A stretch of DNA of 64,000 nt from Cymbidium sinense (lineage: Eukaryota; Streptophyta; Magnoliopsida; Asparagales; Orchidaceae). The position numbers and the translations under genes were made by a program. The notes beneath the pieces are model-generated. The model saw nothing but the letters and a program-made list of their open reading frames with translations, was not told where the DNA came from and ran no database searches. The DNA is taken from assembly GCA_021442155.1 (NCBI GenBank), contig CM038222.1:58130266-58194265 (forward strand). The letters are read 5' to 3'. This document shows, one piece after another, positions 35,001 to 47,339 of this stretch. The first letter of the stretch is position 1, and every line of letters begins with the position of its first letter.

Positions 35001-35726
35001 GTCGACTAAGCAATAAGTTACCAGAACGATTCTCCGACGCCAAAGGTGAGCACAAAGAAAGAAGTTGACGAAGCCGAAATGGATTGATCATTTGATGGGC
35101 CTCCTTCCGATTCAGTTCGATCCTCCGGCTCAATGCGTTCGGGAATGGAAGCTTTTTTTTCAGCAAAGCTGCAACAGGAAGTCCGTTGTAGGCTTCAAAC
35201 TTGGATTTGAAATATGTGGCGAAGGAGGAAAATCGGTGTTGTTGTATTGCTCGGCTGCGCCACTTTCCTTTAATGGAAGGGGCCAAGAGGGAGAAAGGAG
35301 AACCATGCACGTAAGATCCTGCCTGTCTTTCACGTTCCATGCGGTTTGAAGAGGAGACCAGGAAAGTCCGTTCCTTGCGGTTTAGTTACCGAAGCAGTTT
35401 TTTTTTTTATTTTTTTGAGGAGCGGGCTCATTTGAACGGAGAAGATAGCTCGCGATTAGTTTGAACAGAAGAGATTTCTTCGGAACGGTTGAGAAGAGCC
35501 GAATAAGCTGAATTTTCAATTCTATTTAAGGAGACCGATCAGAGCTACTTTTATGAGGGGTTGTTTTATAACAGATATATGTCAATATCTTTTTTCCTTT
35601 TTTTTTCTTTTTTTTTTTTTATATTACAATATATATATATATATATAGTTTCTTTTTTTTATGCTTATAAATTTGAAAATTTTTTTTCTTTTCTTTTTCC
35701 TTTTTTTTATATTAAAAAAAAATACA
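32060..35726 (-). repeat. 5' LTR of the Tat-like element, intact, 3667 bp
   Basis: Starts with TG at 32060 ('tgtgggctcaaaaaattc') and ends with CA at 35726, both fitting LTR ends. From about 32480 it matches 5655-8800 and then 17672-18007. Its first ~420 bp have no match in the other LTR. It carries the T-rich 25-bp minisatellite (33410-33600), the GC-rich block (34310-34640) and the single uninterrupted 'ttgaagagg' (35345-35353). Open frames 34162-34818 and 34777-35340 are GC-rich noise. Confidence 0.85.
33410..33600. repeat. Minisatellite inside the 5' LTR, ~25-bp unit
   Basis: About seven units of 'tttattcaaatttgatttccctct' with variants. It is the counterpart of 6720-6950 in the other LTR. 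The overlapping minus-strand frame (33460-33729) gives a Lys/Glu/Asn-repeat protein purely from the array. Confidence 0.88.
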
Positions 35727-36239
35727 ATAGATCTCATAATTATAAAAAAACTTAAACTTTATCTTAAATAGATATATAGCGAACATTCTATTTGCTATGA
35801 TTTTTTTTTTATAGATTTTTTCATATAAAAATTTTTCTTATTCTCTCTTAATATCTATTGAATTTCAAATTTAAAATGTAAATTTTTATTCTATATATAA
35901 ATTTCTAGCATAATAATATATATTTAGGTTGTAGCATATTCTATTATAGGTTATTTATCAAATTCGAGAAATTTTTAATATATATATATATATTATTGTA
36001 TATTTGATTTATATATAGTAGCATTATGATTGTTTTTTTTTATAATAACTGTTGTAAAATATATATATTATAATTCTGGTGATAAGAATTGCTCTCATTT
36101 TCATAAAGTAAATTAGTTTTAGTTCTTATCATGAATAGAGTTTTACAGCATAAATAAAAAGAACATTATATTATTTTTTTTAGAGATAGAGAAGTAATAG
36201 TTCAATAGATATTATTAAAATAATGAAATATTTTTTTAG
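35727..36239. other. AT-rich spacer, no gene seen
   Basis: Poly-T and (TA)n-rich DNA between the LTR edge and the LINE remnant. Nothing beyond simple sequence is visible. Confidence 0.6.
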
Positions 36240-37720
36240 AAAAGATATTGAAAATAGGTGGATGAAGATAAACTTTTTGATGAAGGATTTGAAAGATCGA
36301 TTGATTTTAAAATAATACCCAAATAAAAATAGAGAATTTCATTTTTCATTAAGTATAGTAATCAAGTTAGTGAAGCTTTAAAGAAAATGAAATGTGGAAA
36401 AATAGTAGACCGGATAATATTCTAATAGATGTGGAAATGTTTAGGATCAAGGAATTTCTTAACAAATCTTTTTAATGTTATTTTAAAGACTAAAAAGATG
36501 ATGAGTGGAGAAAAGTTTGTTGGTTCCTATATTTAAGAATAAGGTGATACAAGAGTGTGCAAATTATAGAGAATTAAGTTAATGTGCCATACATTAAAAT
36601 TATGGAGAGAGTAATTGAGCATAGGTTACAATGTGATACAAAAGTTTCACTGCTTTGGTTTCATGCCGTAGATCTACTGGATGTTATACATTTGTTAAGA
36701 GGTTTGATGGAGAAGCATGAGAAAGTAAGAAGGATCGCATATGATATTTATTGATTTAGAGAAAGCTTATGATAAAACCTCAAGAGATGTTCTTTGGAGA
36801 GTTCTAAATGAAAGGAGTTAATATTGGTTATATTGTCATTAAGGATATGTATACTAGAGGCATTTTATGTCCAAACACAAGGAGGATTGACAAAATATTT
36901 TCCTATTTCAGTTGGTTTACATCAGGATCAATATTAAGCCCTTATCTTTTACTTTAGTTATGGATGTTCTTACGAGGCATTTACAAGAAGATGTACCTTG
37001 GTGTATGCTTTTCTTTGAACATTCTTCTTGTTGATAAGGCAGAGAGTGAAACTTGAATTATGGAGGTCAACTTTAGAGTCAAAGGTTTTTAGTTTAAGTA
37101 GATCTAAAGCGAATATATGGAGTGTAATTTTAGTTGTAGAAGTTTTGTAGTAGTGTTGTGACTTTGGGTGATCAAGTCATTAAGTGGCGATTGAGATATT
37201 TAGGTTCATTGTTCAAAATGATGGTGAAATAGATGGAGATGTTATTAGTAGAATTCAAGTTGGATGGTTGAAGTGGAGGAATGCATCGGCTTTATGTGAT
37301 AGAAAAGTTTCACTTAAACTTGGGAAAATTTTATAAGATGGTAACACCAATGACTTATGCGAGAATGTTGGATAAAGAAGCGTAAAGCAAGTTAAGTGTT
37401 CTGAGAGATGCTCAGTGGATGAGTGGCTTTACCTTAGAGATAGAATGCAAAATGAGTATGTTGGGAAAAAGTTGGAGTAGCTCAGGGATAAGATTAGGGA
37501 GAGTCGCCTTGATGGTTTGGCATAAAGCGTCGCGTCCAATGACCCTATTAGGAGAGTAGATGATTAGATTCTTATGTTAAGAAAAAGAGACCTAAAAAGT
37601 CTTGGTTAAGATGTATAAAATGATCTTGTATAAATTAAATGAGAATTTGACAATATAATTGATGGAAAGAAATTCAAATATGCACCTAGTGGGATTAAGG
37701 CTTGTTGTTGTTATTGTTGT
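36240..37720 (+). mobile_element. 5'-truncated, decayed non-LTR retrotransposon (RTE-like LINE)
   Basis: Broken plus-strand frames translate to the fingers and palm of a LINE reverse transcriptase: SEALKKMKCGK, PDEWRK-like and ANYRGIKLM-like segments, then IDLEKAYDK (near 36755), LFTLVMDVLTRHLQED (36945-36990), SRSKANIWSV-like, and GWLKWRNAS (37262-37288). It ends around 37700 in a TTG-rich tail ('gttgttgttattgttgttg'), the kind of 3' end seen in plant RTE elements. Many stops and frameshifts are present, the FADD-type catalytic segment is damaged, and the endonuclease domain is absent. Confidence 0.8.
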
Positions 37721-37984
37721 TGTTATTGTGTTACTTATTTATATAGTATAGTTACATTAAAATTAACTTTTAAAATAAATTTTTTTCTCAACAATTTTCA
37801 TAACTTGCCTATTGTTAGTGGTTTAGAATGAAGAAAACTCGTTGTTAATTCCGATCTTTTTGATCCAAATGCAGCGTCAGATATATATATTGGTTTTGAA
37901 ATTAACGGTCCACAGAACGCCACGTGGTCTTGCAAAATTCAACACCTAAAAATAAGGGCATTTCAGTCATTCAGGCGACATTAT
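37721..37984. other. Spacer upstream of the ADP/ATP carrier promoter
   Basis: AT-rich DNA between the LINE tail and the promoter region of the next gene. A short GC-richer piece (37860-37930) with 'cacgtgg' (37921-37927, a G-box-like core) precedes the promoter. No coding sequence is seen. Confidence 0.45.
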
Positions 37985-38060
37985 ATGAAGCCCAGGAGGG
38001 TTAGGGTTTCTGACCCAATCCTTCTCCATCGGTCTTGGCGGCTATAAAGGGTCGCATTTG
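37985..38060 (+). promoter_or_regulatory. Promoter of the ADP/ATP carrier gene: site II, telo-box, TATA
   Basis: A TGGGCT site II element on the minus strand (37989-37994) lies next to a telo-box 'ttagggttt' (38001-38009), and a TATA-like 'tataaag' follows at 38043-38049. Site II plus telo-box is a known pairing in promoters of plant growth and mitochondrial-function genes, so it suits the carrier gene downstream. The start of transcription is probably about 38070-38080. That it drives this gene is inferred from the lack of any other gene up to 42472. Confidence 0.6.
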
Positions 38061-38074
38061 AGCATCCGTTTGCG

Positions 38075-41000
38075 ACCCTCCTTTTCCTCTAAGAGACGGA
38101 GAGAAGACGAAAGAGAACGTACAGGTGAGAGGAGCCGTCAACCGGCGGTCTTCTCTTGGTTAGTTGCTTCTTCCATCAATTTCTTTTTTCTTCCGATTTC
38201 TCTATTCTGTTTCCCAAAGATCGATTTCTGTTTCTTGTTTTTTTTTTCCTTTTTTTCGTTTTCAGATTTATATGCAGATCTGGTAAATTGTAGGTATATA
38301 TCATCAGGGTGTTATGTATTGTTTTAGATGATGTGTATGCGTTCTTTGAGGAATCTTGATGATTCTGGATGTTTTTAATTTTCTTTATATTAATCTAAGG
38401 TTTCTTTTTGATCTATATGTATTAGATCTGCTTCATCGTGGTTATATTAGGAGAGTGTTAAGCTTTATCTACTAGTTGTTTTATAATTTGTTACATCTCA
38501 GGTTTGTTATAGAAAAGGAAATATAATCATGCTCTTTTAAATTACAATTGGATGAGGCTATCATTTTCTCTATATGTTTCCAAGCATCATATTTGCAAAA
38601 TATTCACCGTGAGAGGGGGCGATAGATCTGCATGTCTCGGGCAGTTGTGCAGCATCTAAATTCATGAAAGCTCTTGTTTTGATGGCCTGGATGCATCATA
38701 TTCATCCTGGGTATAAGCGTTGTCATTGATACCATTGGTTATGTAGCCTTGGTGATAGAGGACATCTCAGCTTTAGGGTCTCGTACTGCAATTTATATAA
38801 TGCATATAATGATTACAAGCAAATGAAGTGGAGGGTTTCATAAATTAGAAGTTGCCAAATAATTCAAACACCAATTTTCTTTAAATGACAACATGAAATA
38901 TTTGAGTTAAAACCCGCCTTATAACTAAATGATCATAATACTCTAAGAAATTCAGCAAAGAATAAGAAACACACAAAATAAGTGAACAATTGGATTTAAT
39001 TTCTGCAAGTTGAGTTTCTTGATCAAAATCAATACCTTTTAAACAATTGAACATCAAATTATGTAGATAAAATAGAACAAGGAATTTGATGCGAAGGAAT
39101 ATCATCCCTTATACCAATACAAGGAGATGACTTTCCCTATAATTATGTAGTAATCACACATTCATTATACACTCACAAGATTAAAAACTGTAAAGAGGAA
39201 TTTTCAAAGCTAGAGTATTATGTTTAATATCAGTTCAGGTCCATCAATTGTACACTTAAGTTACTATTTTTTGTTGGCATAAATTTATTCCAGTATAGTT
39301 TTATTGATCCCAAAATTTGCACTTTTAGATTTTATTTAAAATATAAGTAACATCCATATAGAAGAAAGTCCCATAAAGTTCTTGTAGCTTTAAAGCTTGG
39401 AAAATTGTTCGATAAAATGCTTGTAGTGGAAGATAACACATATCCCAAATAGTGGCAACTATCCATTACGTTATCCTGTAACAATGGAAATTGATGGTGA
39501 CATTGTAGGCCTTCCAATTAGCAATAGTAAAATTACCCACTCAAGTTATAATAGGGAAAGAGATATACTGCAACTGTTTCACAGTAATAATCAAACAATG
39601 CAAAGCTCATCATATGGCTCCGTTGAAACATAAAAACAGCGACAGACAAAGATTAATTCCAGTGGATTAATCCAATAGTTACCTCCCTAATATACTTGCA
39701 AGCTTCCACCACTCAAGGGCTTTAGAATATTTCCATGTTTTCACCGTTCAAGGGAAACCATATTTGCTCTATCACATTACTTGTTTGTGTGATTCCCATC
39801 TAGCAGGTGTTGGCACTGTTTTTAATGTTCAACCATGATTCCATATGTTGTCCATCGATATAGGCATGTGTAATGTCTTAATGTGTCTTCTTCTTGTGAC
39901 AACACTTGTTAATATTCATTCATGTAGTTGTTTCTTCTTCAACTCATTGGAGACTGGCTGCTGTACTTTCTATTAGATTTTGGTTGCATGTCTTCTATTT
40001 GGCTTAGACTTTTTGGACTATTGTTTGTTCCGAATGGGCGTGCACCAATTTTGGTTACACTTAATATACTAAATAGAAGCCTATTAGAAGTAAATAGAAA
40101 TAAATAATGCATATTTTTTGAAAATCAAACTATTAGTGTTACTTCATTTGCTTATAATTTGATCAAAATTCAGTTGAACATCTAAACATACACCTGAAGA
40201 ATAATAACAAACGGATGAAGACATTACAACTTAGGAGGAATTTTCTCTATTATATTCGTTTAAGCCAAATAAGAGTTTGCAGATATGTTTGTTGCATACA
40301 TCTGTATTAGTATTTAATATGTATGAAAAATACAACAATTTATTAATGAATGATCAAATGTGAATATTATATAACATGTCGAACTAAAAGCTAGCAGTCA
40401 CAAATGGATCTCTCACAATATATAGATTGAAGGTGCGCTTAAGCATTAAATTACACTAGTTGGCATAAATAACAGTTTCATCTAAAACAATATAATTACC
40501 AAATTAATATATCAATTAATCAATAACTCACTGGCATTAATCGTCTAGGATGAGTAAATGGAATTGTAAAAATCTTGATTAAAATGTATGATACTACATG
40601 GAGTGGTGCGTCTACTCGCTCACCTAATGAATTATGTCTCCTTAAGGTAATTGATTGGGATTCACTTTCATTATGTTTGATTATTAATTTCTTTAGATAT
40701 AATTTTTGGTTGCACTTCTAGATTTTGGAAGAGTTTGTCAAGAAATTGGGCATTGAAATTTATTCATGCTTCTCTTGCTACCCTTAAAATTATGGACAAC
40801 AGGTAAAAAGTGCTCTTTGAACAATTTTGGAATCTTTTTAGAGTTGTTTAGAACTTTGGAGGCAGTTCGTATTCATACCTATCTGGTTGAGTCCTAGATA
40901 TGATAACTATGATTTAACATTCTAATTGCTCCTCACGAAGCTTTTTGTAGAAGAAAATGTGGATAAGCTGTTTGTTGGGACGAAGTTTGCAGGAGGAAGC

Positions 41001-42471
41001 TCATAGGGTCACCATATCTTGGTAAAGTAGGTTATTGAGAAAGTTTAGTTGATTTATAAGACATCTTTATTTCTTTATGGTATCAAAAGCATTTGTTGGC
41101 AACATGAAATGGTGTTAAAAGATAGGGATTCCTGGAAAGATGATCATTTACTTGTCAGTTATAGGTGTGATGTCTTTTGGTATCAAAGTGAACTAAGAAT
41201 CTGTTTTTATTGGTCTTTTGAGGTTGTTCTTAGAATGGTGGTCTTCTCATTTGGAATTTATCAAAGGGTGTTTAGAAAGTTTTCTATTCCATTTTAAGTC
41301 CAACTAGGTAATCATGTCCTTTTGGTCACAATCTTTAGCTAATAATAAATATATAAATGACATTGCATTTAATTTTGTTGATATGTTGCTAAATTTAGAC
41401 CTCTGAATCTCAAGGTTATTTCAACACTAACTTAAACACAATTTGCACTAGTCAAATATGCGTTCTTGTTGATGAAATGATATTGATATATTAATATGAC
41501 AGACTGCTGAGTGAAGAGTGTACAGAAAACTGGCTTTTAAATTGTCATTATTGTTTCAGTAACCAGAAAGAAGCCAAAAATGTTTTTTTTCTAAGAACAA
41601 AATGCAATATTTGAAAGCAGCTTAAGTAACTATATCGCTACTATAAACTGTTTAAAAAGAGGATTTATGCTTTATGGATGACGGTATTCCTTAGGAGGCC
41701 ATGTAGAGGGTTGGCCTTGAGAGAATCTTAGATAACATGTGCCGATATGAGAACTTCCCAATTTTTTGTCTTATAACATGTTTTTTAAAAATTTATTTTA
41801 CCCATGGGGATTTGATATTCTAGAGATGTTTATTCCTTTTTTTTCCTTTTATTTTAGGCTGTGCTTGCAAATGATTGTGCAGACAATTTGGCTGCCACAT
41901 TGTATTTCCAATTTTAAATAAAATGGAAAAAAAAAAAGAAAGTTGGTCCAAATTTATAAGAATTAAGGGGGCGTTTGGGATCAATTTTTTTTATAATTTT
42001 ATTTTATTGTATTTATGGTTTGTTTCGAAGGACCACATGTTTGGAAGTAATTGTTATTTTAAAAAACGTTCAAAACATCTAAAAGTTATTTTTGAGTGTT
42101 TTTTTAAAAAATAATAGAACACTTTAGAAACACACTAAAAAATATGTTTTAAAAGTAGCTTAAAACAAAATCAAAACTGATCCCACACAGCCCTCAAGTT
42201 TTTAATTTTGATTGTTAGTTGCATTTTTTACCAGCATGTATTTATGTTTTTGCACTCTGGCTGTTGATTAGGTTCGAGCTCATGTGATCCTTTTTCTCGA
42301 TTTCTTATCTGTAATTTTCTTTTGTCCCTCTCTTCGTTTATCTATGCGTGCACACCTTGATTTTTAGTTGTGATTCTTTGGTTATCTGCTCGGCAATCCA
42401 GATTTTGCAATTCTTATCTGTTTAAATTTATATTGTTAACCATTGGTAGGTGATGTGCAGGTCAGTTAATT
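38075..42471 (+). other. Carrier 5' leader: non-coding first exon and ~4.3-kb leader intron
   Basis: A leader exon of about 50 bases (purine-rich, ending 'cgtacag') meets a strong donor 'gtgaga' at 38125. A matching acceptor 'tgatgtgcag' ends at 42460, twelve bases before the ATG. The 4.3-kb span is AT-rich, has no plausible coding frame, and starts with a T-rich stretch (38170-38260), as leader introns in plant housekeeping genes often do. The frames at 38058-38327, 39332-39517, 41049-41297 and 41875-42114 have no domains. cDNA would be needed to prove the junction. Confidence 0.6.
41967..42195. mobile_element. hAT-like MITE in the leader intron (~229 bp)
   Basis: The left end 'gggggcgtttgggatcaatttt' and the right end 'aaaactgatcccacacagccctc' are imperfect inverted repeats around an AT-rich, non-coding core. 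Ends of this GGG(C)GTTTGG type are common in plant hAT-related MITEs. A clean 8-bp target duplication was not seen. Confidence 0.65.
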
Positions 42472-43796
42472 ATGGAAGACCAGCTGAGATATCCGTCTGT
42501 CCTGCAGAAGTTGAATGGACAATCTTACTTTGTCTCTAAGGTCGCACCATATGCCAATGTTAGGAATAACAGTTTCCATAGATTCCCTTGCTCCTATGGC
42601 AATGGGGGACTCCAGAGCCCAATCCTGCAAAATAACCATGGAATCGTTGCTCCCATTGGTCTATCATCCCTTTCTGTAGTAGCCTCCGCACCAAAGGAAG
42701 CTGGTGCTACTGGATTCCTCATTGATTTTCTCATGGGGGGAGTCTCTGCTGCTGTCTCAAAAACAGCTGCAGCTCCCATCGAGCGTGTCAAGCTCCTGAT
42801 CCAGAACCAGGACGAGATGATCAAGGCTGGCCGTCTCTCCGAGCCATACAAAGGAATAGGTGATTGTTTTGCCCGAACGATGAAAGACGAAGGTGTCGTT
42901 GCTCTCTGGCGAGGCAACACCGCCAATGTCATCCGTTATTTTCCCACCCAGGTTATCATGCATTAATGCCCTGATTGTTAACTGCTTTATATCACCTCTT
43001 TACTTCTCCTGTCTAAACATCCTGTCTTCATGCACAGGCCTTGAATTTTGCTTTCAAGGATTACTTCAAGAAGATGTTCAACTTTAAAAAGGACAAGGAT
43101 GGCTATTGGAAATGGTTTGCTGGTAACTTGGCTTCCGGTGGACTGGCTGGCGCATCTTCTCTCCTGTTTGTGTACTCTCTGGACTATGCCAGAACTCGTC
43201 TGGCTAATGATGCCAAAGCTGCAAAGAAAGGAGGCGAAAGACAGTTCAATGGTCTTGTCGATGTTTACAGGAAGACCATTCAATCTGATGGCGTCGCTGG
43301 GCTCTATCGAGGTTTCAACATCTCATGTGTCGGTATCATCGTGTACCGCGGGCTCTACTTTGGAATGTATGACTCCTTGAAACCAGTCGTATTGGTTGGC
43401 CCCTTGCAGGTTTGTCGAAGGAGAAGGAGAAGTATATTATTCAAAATTTAGTTCTTATAACATCATTATAATATTTCGTATTTGGATCATTTGCAGGACA
43501 ACTTCTTTGCAAGTTTCTTGTTAGGATGGGGTATCACAATTGGTGCTGGTCTTGCCTCCTACCCCATCGACACCGTTCGCAGAAGAATGATGATGACATC
43601 TGGAGAGGCTGTCAAGTACAAGAGCTCATTGGATGCGTTCAATCAGATTTTGAAGAACGAGGGTGCCAAATCCCTGTTTAAGGGTGCCGGCGCCAATATC
43701 CTGCGCGCCGTCGCCGGTGCAGGTGTGCTCGCCGGTTACGATAAGCTCCAGGTGATCGTCTTTGGAAAGAAATATGGTTCCGGCGGCGGAGGCTAA
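42472..43796 (+). CDS. ANT: Mitochondrial ADP/ATP carrier (adenine nucleotide translocator)
   Basis: Exchanges matrix ATP for cytosolic ADP across the inner mitochondrial membrane. Three coding exons, 42472-42951, 43038-43409 and 43497-43796, all joined at GT/AG in phase 0, give 383 residues, the usual length for plant carriers. Residues 1-80 form the long N-terminal extension typical of plant family members, and the carrier core follows. The three mitochondrial-carrier repeats each show their signature: PIERVK (102-107), SLDYAR (207-212) and PIDTVR (307-312). The third runs into RRRMMM (312-317), which is diagnostic for ADP/ATP carriers. The Gly-rich and aromatic segments [10 protein letters not shown] and [10 protein letters not shown] are intact. 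The start at 42472 is the first ATG after the leader acceptor. No break or odd residue was seen, so the gene looks functional. A site II/telo-box promoter lies about 4.4 kb upstream. Confidence 0.97.
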
Positions 43797-44100
43797 TTTC
43801 CAGAACTCTTTTTTGGATTCAAGAGATGAGTTGATGATGATGAACAAGTATGGTAGGATATTATTATTATCCTCTCTTTTTTTAATTTCCAATCTTCAGT
43901 AAGAATAATTCTTGCAACTTAAATCACCCATAATTTTCCCTTGGGTTCTTCCTGGGGGCAATGGGTAGCGTTGAACTTTGTTTCTTTTTTTTTTTAATTG
44001 TTCTTTTGAACCGAGAGAAGAATGATCTTCTTTGTTTGAGAATTGTCTGTGTGTTTTAGATTTTTGCAAACATTATATATCAAGGAATGACTACCAATTT
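43797..44100 (+). other. 3' untranslated region of the ADP/ATP carrier gene
   Basis: AT-rich sequence after the stop with T-rich tracts and AATAA-like words ('agaataattc' near 43903), ending somewhere around 44.0-44.1 kb. The exact poly-A site cannot be set from sequence alone. Confidence 0.4.
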
Positions 44101-46220
44101 ATTTGATAATATATGTGAACATTTAGGCTTCATTTGGAACAGTGCTTATTTTATGTTTTTTTTTTGGTTTTTTCAATAATTGTTTCAAAACAGCTTTTTT
44201 TTAAATAAAATTTATGCAAAGAAATTGCGAGAAAACTATCATTTAAATGAGCATAATGTTTTGTTGGCTTGTTCATAACTGTGCTTCTACAACGGGTGCT
44301 TAATTGGCCTGGCCTGGCCTGCCTTCATTTGATTGTCTATTTCTCTCAAGATTTGTTGAGATAGAACTTGCGATTTTATCGCCTTTTCAACTTTGAAAGT
44401 CTTATATAGTTATGAACATTATATGATGTGATGACTTAGCTTATTATTATGATTGTTCGTATCAAATCTTGCTTATAGATACCAACCTTTCATGATATTA
44501 AGATTGTTGGTAGATGTGGTCATGATGGTGTGATAAGGGGGTGGTGGTGGTTTATCCAAGATGGTTATAAAGATTGATGACATTGATGAAACAATTAGTT
44601 ATGATGGTTGTTTAAAAAATCATTGAAAGTACTTCAAAGTTATCTTAATGTTTTAAAAATAATTAAAGGTGCATAAATATATTTTAAAAAATAAAAAATA
44701 GGCCTAAATAGTCTCTTACTTGATGTCTCATTGTTTAATATATTATGCACTCGGTTATTAAAATTGATAGTTAAGTTATTACGGAGAAATTAGTTTTTTA
44801 AAAAAATTGTTGTGCTTGTTATAAATATATATATATATATATATTTTAATTTTAAAAATAATTTTATTATAGTCAGCATATTTTAATAATTTTTATTTTA
44901 AAATAATTAAAAAAAAACTGATAGTCAAATAAAATTATTTGTCATCTAATTAAATTTACTTGAGTGCTTGATAACTTACCTGACCTCTTTAGGCTGCCAG
45001 TACAATGGCCTATAATTCAATACTTTATCACCATTTCTCAATAAGCCTTCAAGAGAAAAGTTTTTGACTAACTTTTTAACAAATCATTGATTCCTGTTGA
45101 TTCACCACTTACTAATGATATGCTGGATAAGCAAGTATAAGTGTTAAGGATTTGGAAGTCTCTACTCGAGATTTAGGATGCATTTTGGAGAGTGGTGAGT
45201 TTTTATATTATTATGTTGTCTCATTTGATAATCTTATTTTAGTTATATTTTGATTATATTTTGAAGAATTTATGATACATTTTTCAAATTGATCTGATTG
45301 TCTGAGGTGGCGATTAGAAAGTTATGATTTATTTCTATAAAATAAAATTAAAAATTATATATCAACCGCAATTTTTTCATATAGATGATTCTATTATAAT
45401 AGCTCTAATATTAATTTTTTTTTAGATAGCTACAATTGCCCCCAAATGTTGTGGTAGACTTGAGCTTTATTTCGTGATGCGTGAGCATAAGAACTTCTAT
45501 GACTCTTACAACATCTCATAATCATATACCAACATTAAGCTCTTCCCATACAACAATGACTTATGAAGTTCTTGAGTGTTATTTTTAATGTGATTTTAGA
45601 GTCTTTGAGACAGCTGTAGAAGAAGTTGATAATAGAAGGTGTTGTTATTGAAGTTGTGATTCTGTTTAAAAATTTTAGTTAGGAATTTACTGTACTGTAA
45701 TTGTTTGTGCAGAAAAGATTAAAATATACTTATGTGCTGAATAGTATGAAATAAAATGAAGAAAAATAAATTTTTTAATATTTATTTATAGACATAAGAA
45801 TTAATTTGCATTAAACGTTCATACATCACATAATATCGAATAACATCAATATTTAAATTATAAGTGTAATAACTTATGATTTAAATGAGTAAGAAAGAAT
45901 AAATTATATGAATAATTTAGTGTTTTAAATGAAATAGTATATGTAGTTAGTGATTTAAGTTGTATGAATAATTTAATATTTTACAAAGAAATAATATATG
46001 TAGTTATAAATTATATATATTGTCAAATGGGCATGATGGTATCATGCCTTACTTTATGTATTAGCATGTGATAGTGATTAGGTTATATTTTATGTTGATT
46101 AATACATATGTTATTATATTTTTTAATATAAAAAATTAGTGTTAAATATGATATAATCTATAAATGAAATTGATGTTATTAATTTATTTAAATAAATATA
46201 TATAATTGCTATATGAATAT

Positions 46221-46259
<39 letters not shown>

Positions 46260-46555
46260 AAATATCTAAGATAATTTAACCAAAAATTACCTATTTTATG
46301 TGCATACATACATCATAAAAATATATTTTAAAAGTTCATGTAAATGAATAATTTAATATTTTACTCTTTTTTAGTCAAATTATAAAAAATATTTAGCAAA
46401 TAAAATCACAATATTTAAATTATTATAATTGAAAAAATGGCAAAATCACTTGTATATTGTGGGAAGTCAAAATTAAATATTGAGGGATATTTTTGGAATT
46501 GCAAAAATTGAACAGCCCAATGTGATAAGTCTCTCTGGATTGTGAAATCACCGCA
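44101..46555. other. AT-rich intergenic spacer, no gene seen
   Basis: More than 2.4 kb of AT-rich DNA with short (TA)n tracts (44827-44846, 46225-46255) and no supported frame. It separates the carrier from the kinase. Confidence 0.6.
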
Positions 46556-46562
46556 AATACAT

Positions 46563-46640
<78 letters not shown>
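46556..46640. repeat. (AT)n microsatellite, ~70 bp pure, with a (CATA)n lead-in
   Basis: 'catacatacatac' passes into an uninterrupted alternating AT run from about 46571 to 46640. Such tracts vary in length between individuals. Confidence 0.95.
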
Positions 46641-46645
<5 letters not shown>

Positions 46646-46999
46646 CTATAGATTCTCTTTTATCTAATTATCAAAATTTATTTTTTTATCTAATATTACT
46701 TATGAGTGTAAATGAGTTGAGCTGGGATTGAATAATTATTATGATAAAATGATAAAAAAAAATAATTTAAATTAGAAGAAAAATAATTAGGAATTACTTA
46801 ATATAAGAGAACGAGGTATAATTTTTAAATATTTTTAATAATTTGATGTTTAAATTATTAAATTTTAATATATATTAAGTATATTTTCTATTAATCTTTA
46901 TTATTCAAGCTGACTCGCAGTAATGAGTTGAGTCATTATTGATTTGAGCTTAATTTATTTTGAATTATTTGTAGTTTTATATTAATTATTAATTGAGAG

Positions 47000-47207
47000 A
47001 TTTATATATATACCACAAGATTCTTATGTATTTACATATTTAATATTTAAACTTAAATTTTATATATATAACATCCTAATCTTTTATATCACATCAAAAA
47101 TATCATCATTTATTTTTTTAAAGTGAAAAAAATATTAGATAAGTAAATATCACATTTTAGGTATTAGATATGTAAATGCATAAGAATTATGTGGTATGTA
47201 TGTAAAT
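47000..47207. mobile_element. MITE, family copy 2 (~208 bp)
   Basis: The terminal inverted repeats are about 45 bp: the left one reads 'accacaagattcttatgtat' within its first 35 bases, and the right one reads 'gcataagaattatgtggt' as the inverse. The centre has 'atcacatcaaaaatatcat', the reverse of the core seen in the copy at 1937-2141. Confidence 0.75.
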
Positions 47208-47339
47208 CTTTCTTTATTTATTATTTATTTATATAAAATGATTTTTCTTAAATTACCTTTATCACAAAAATTTTATTTTATGACTTCTATGGAACTCTAG
47301 CGATAGTAAATTTCATTTTTTTTTCGAGAAAGTCATATA

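Larger units (their letters stand above)
5650..35726 (-). mobile_element. Nested Ty3/gypsy LTR retrotransposon, Tat/Ogre-like, minus strand
   Basis: Reading on the minus strand, the order is 5' LTR (35726-32060), primer-binding-like site, gag, protease, reverse transcriptase, RNase H and integrase. After these come repeats and an extra ORF in the opposite orientation, a C-tract that serves as the polypurine tract, and the 3' LTR. Two long direct repeats (about 3.3 kb shared) flank coding remnants whose order fits Ty3/gypsy. The extra antisense ORF, the large size (about 21 kb without the inserted DNA) and the primer-site-like motif 'tggtgactcatttggggac' point to the Tat lineage. All ORFs carry stops and frameshifts, so the copy is dead. 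The 3' LTR lacks the first ~0.4 kb present in the 5' LTR, so the outer boundary at about 5650 is a truncation and no target duplication can be checked. Confidence 0.85.

Noticed and set aside
38001..38009. Telomere-like 'ttagggttt'
   Set aside because: A single copy near a TATA box and a site II motif. It fits a promoter telo-box, not an interstitial telomere array.
42594..42963. Minus-strand frames opposite carrier exon 1 (112 and 68 codons)
   Set aside because: Shadows of the conserved carrier coding sequence.
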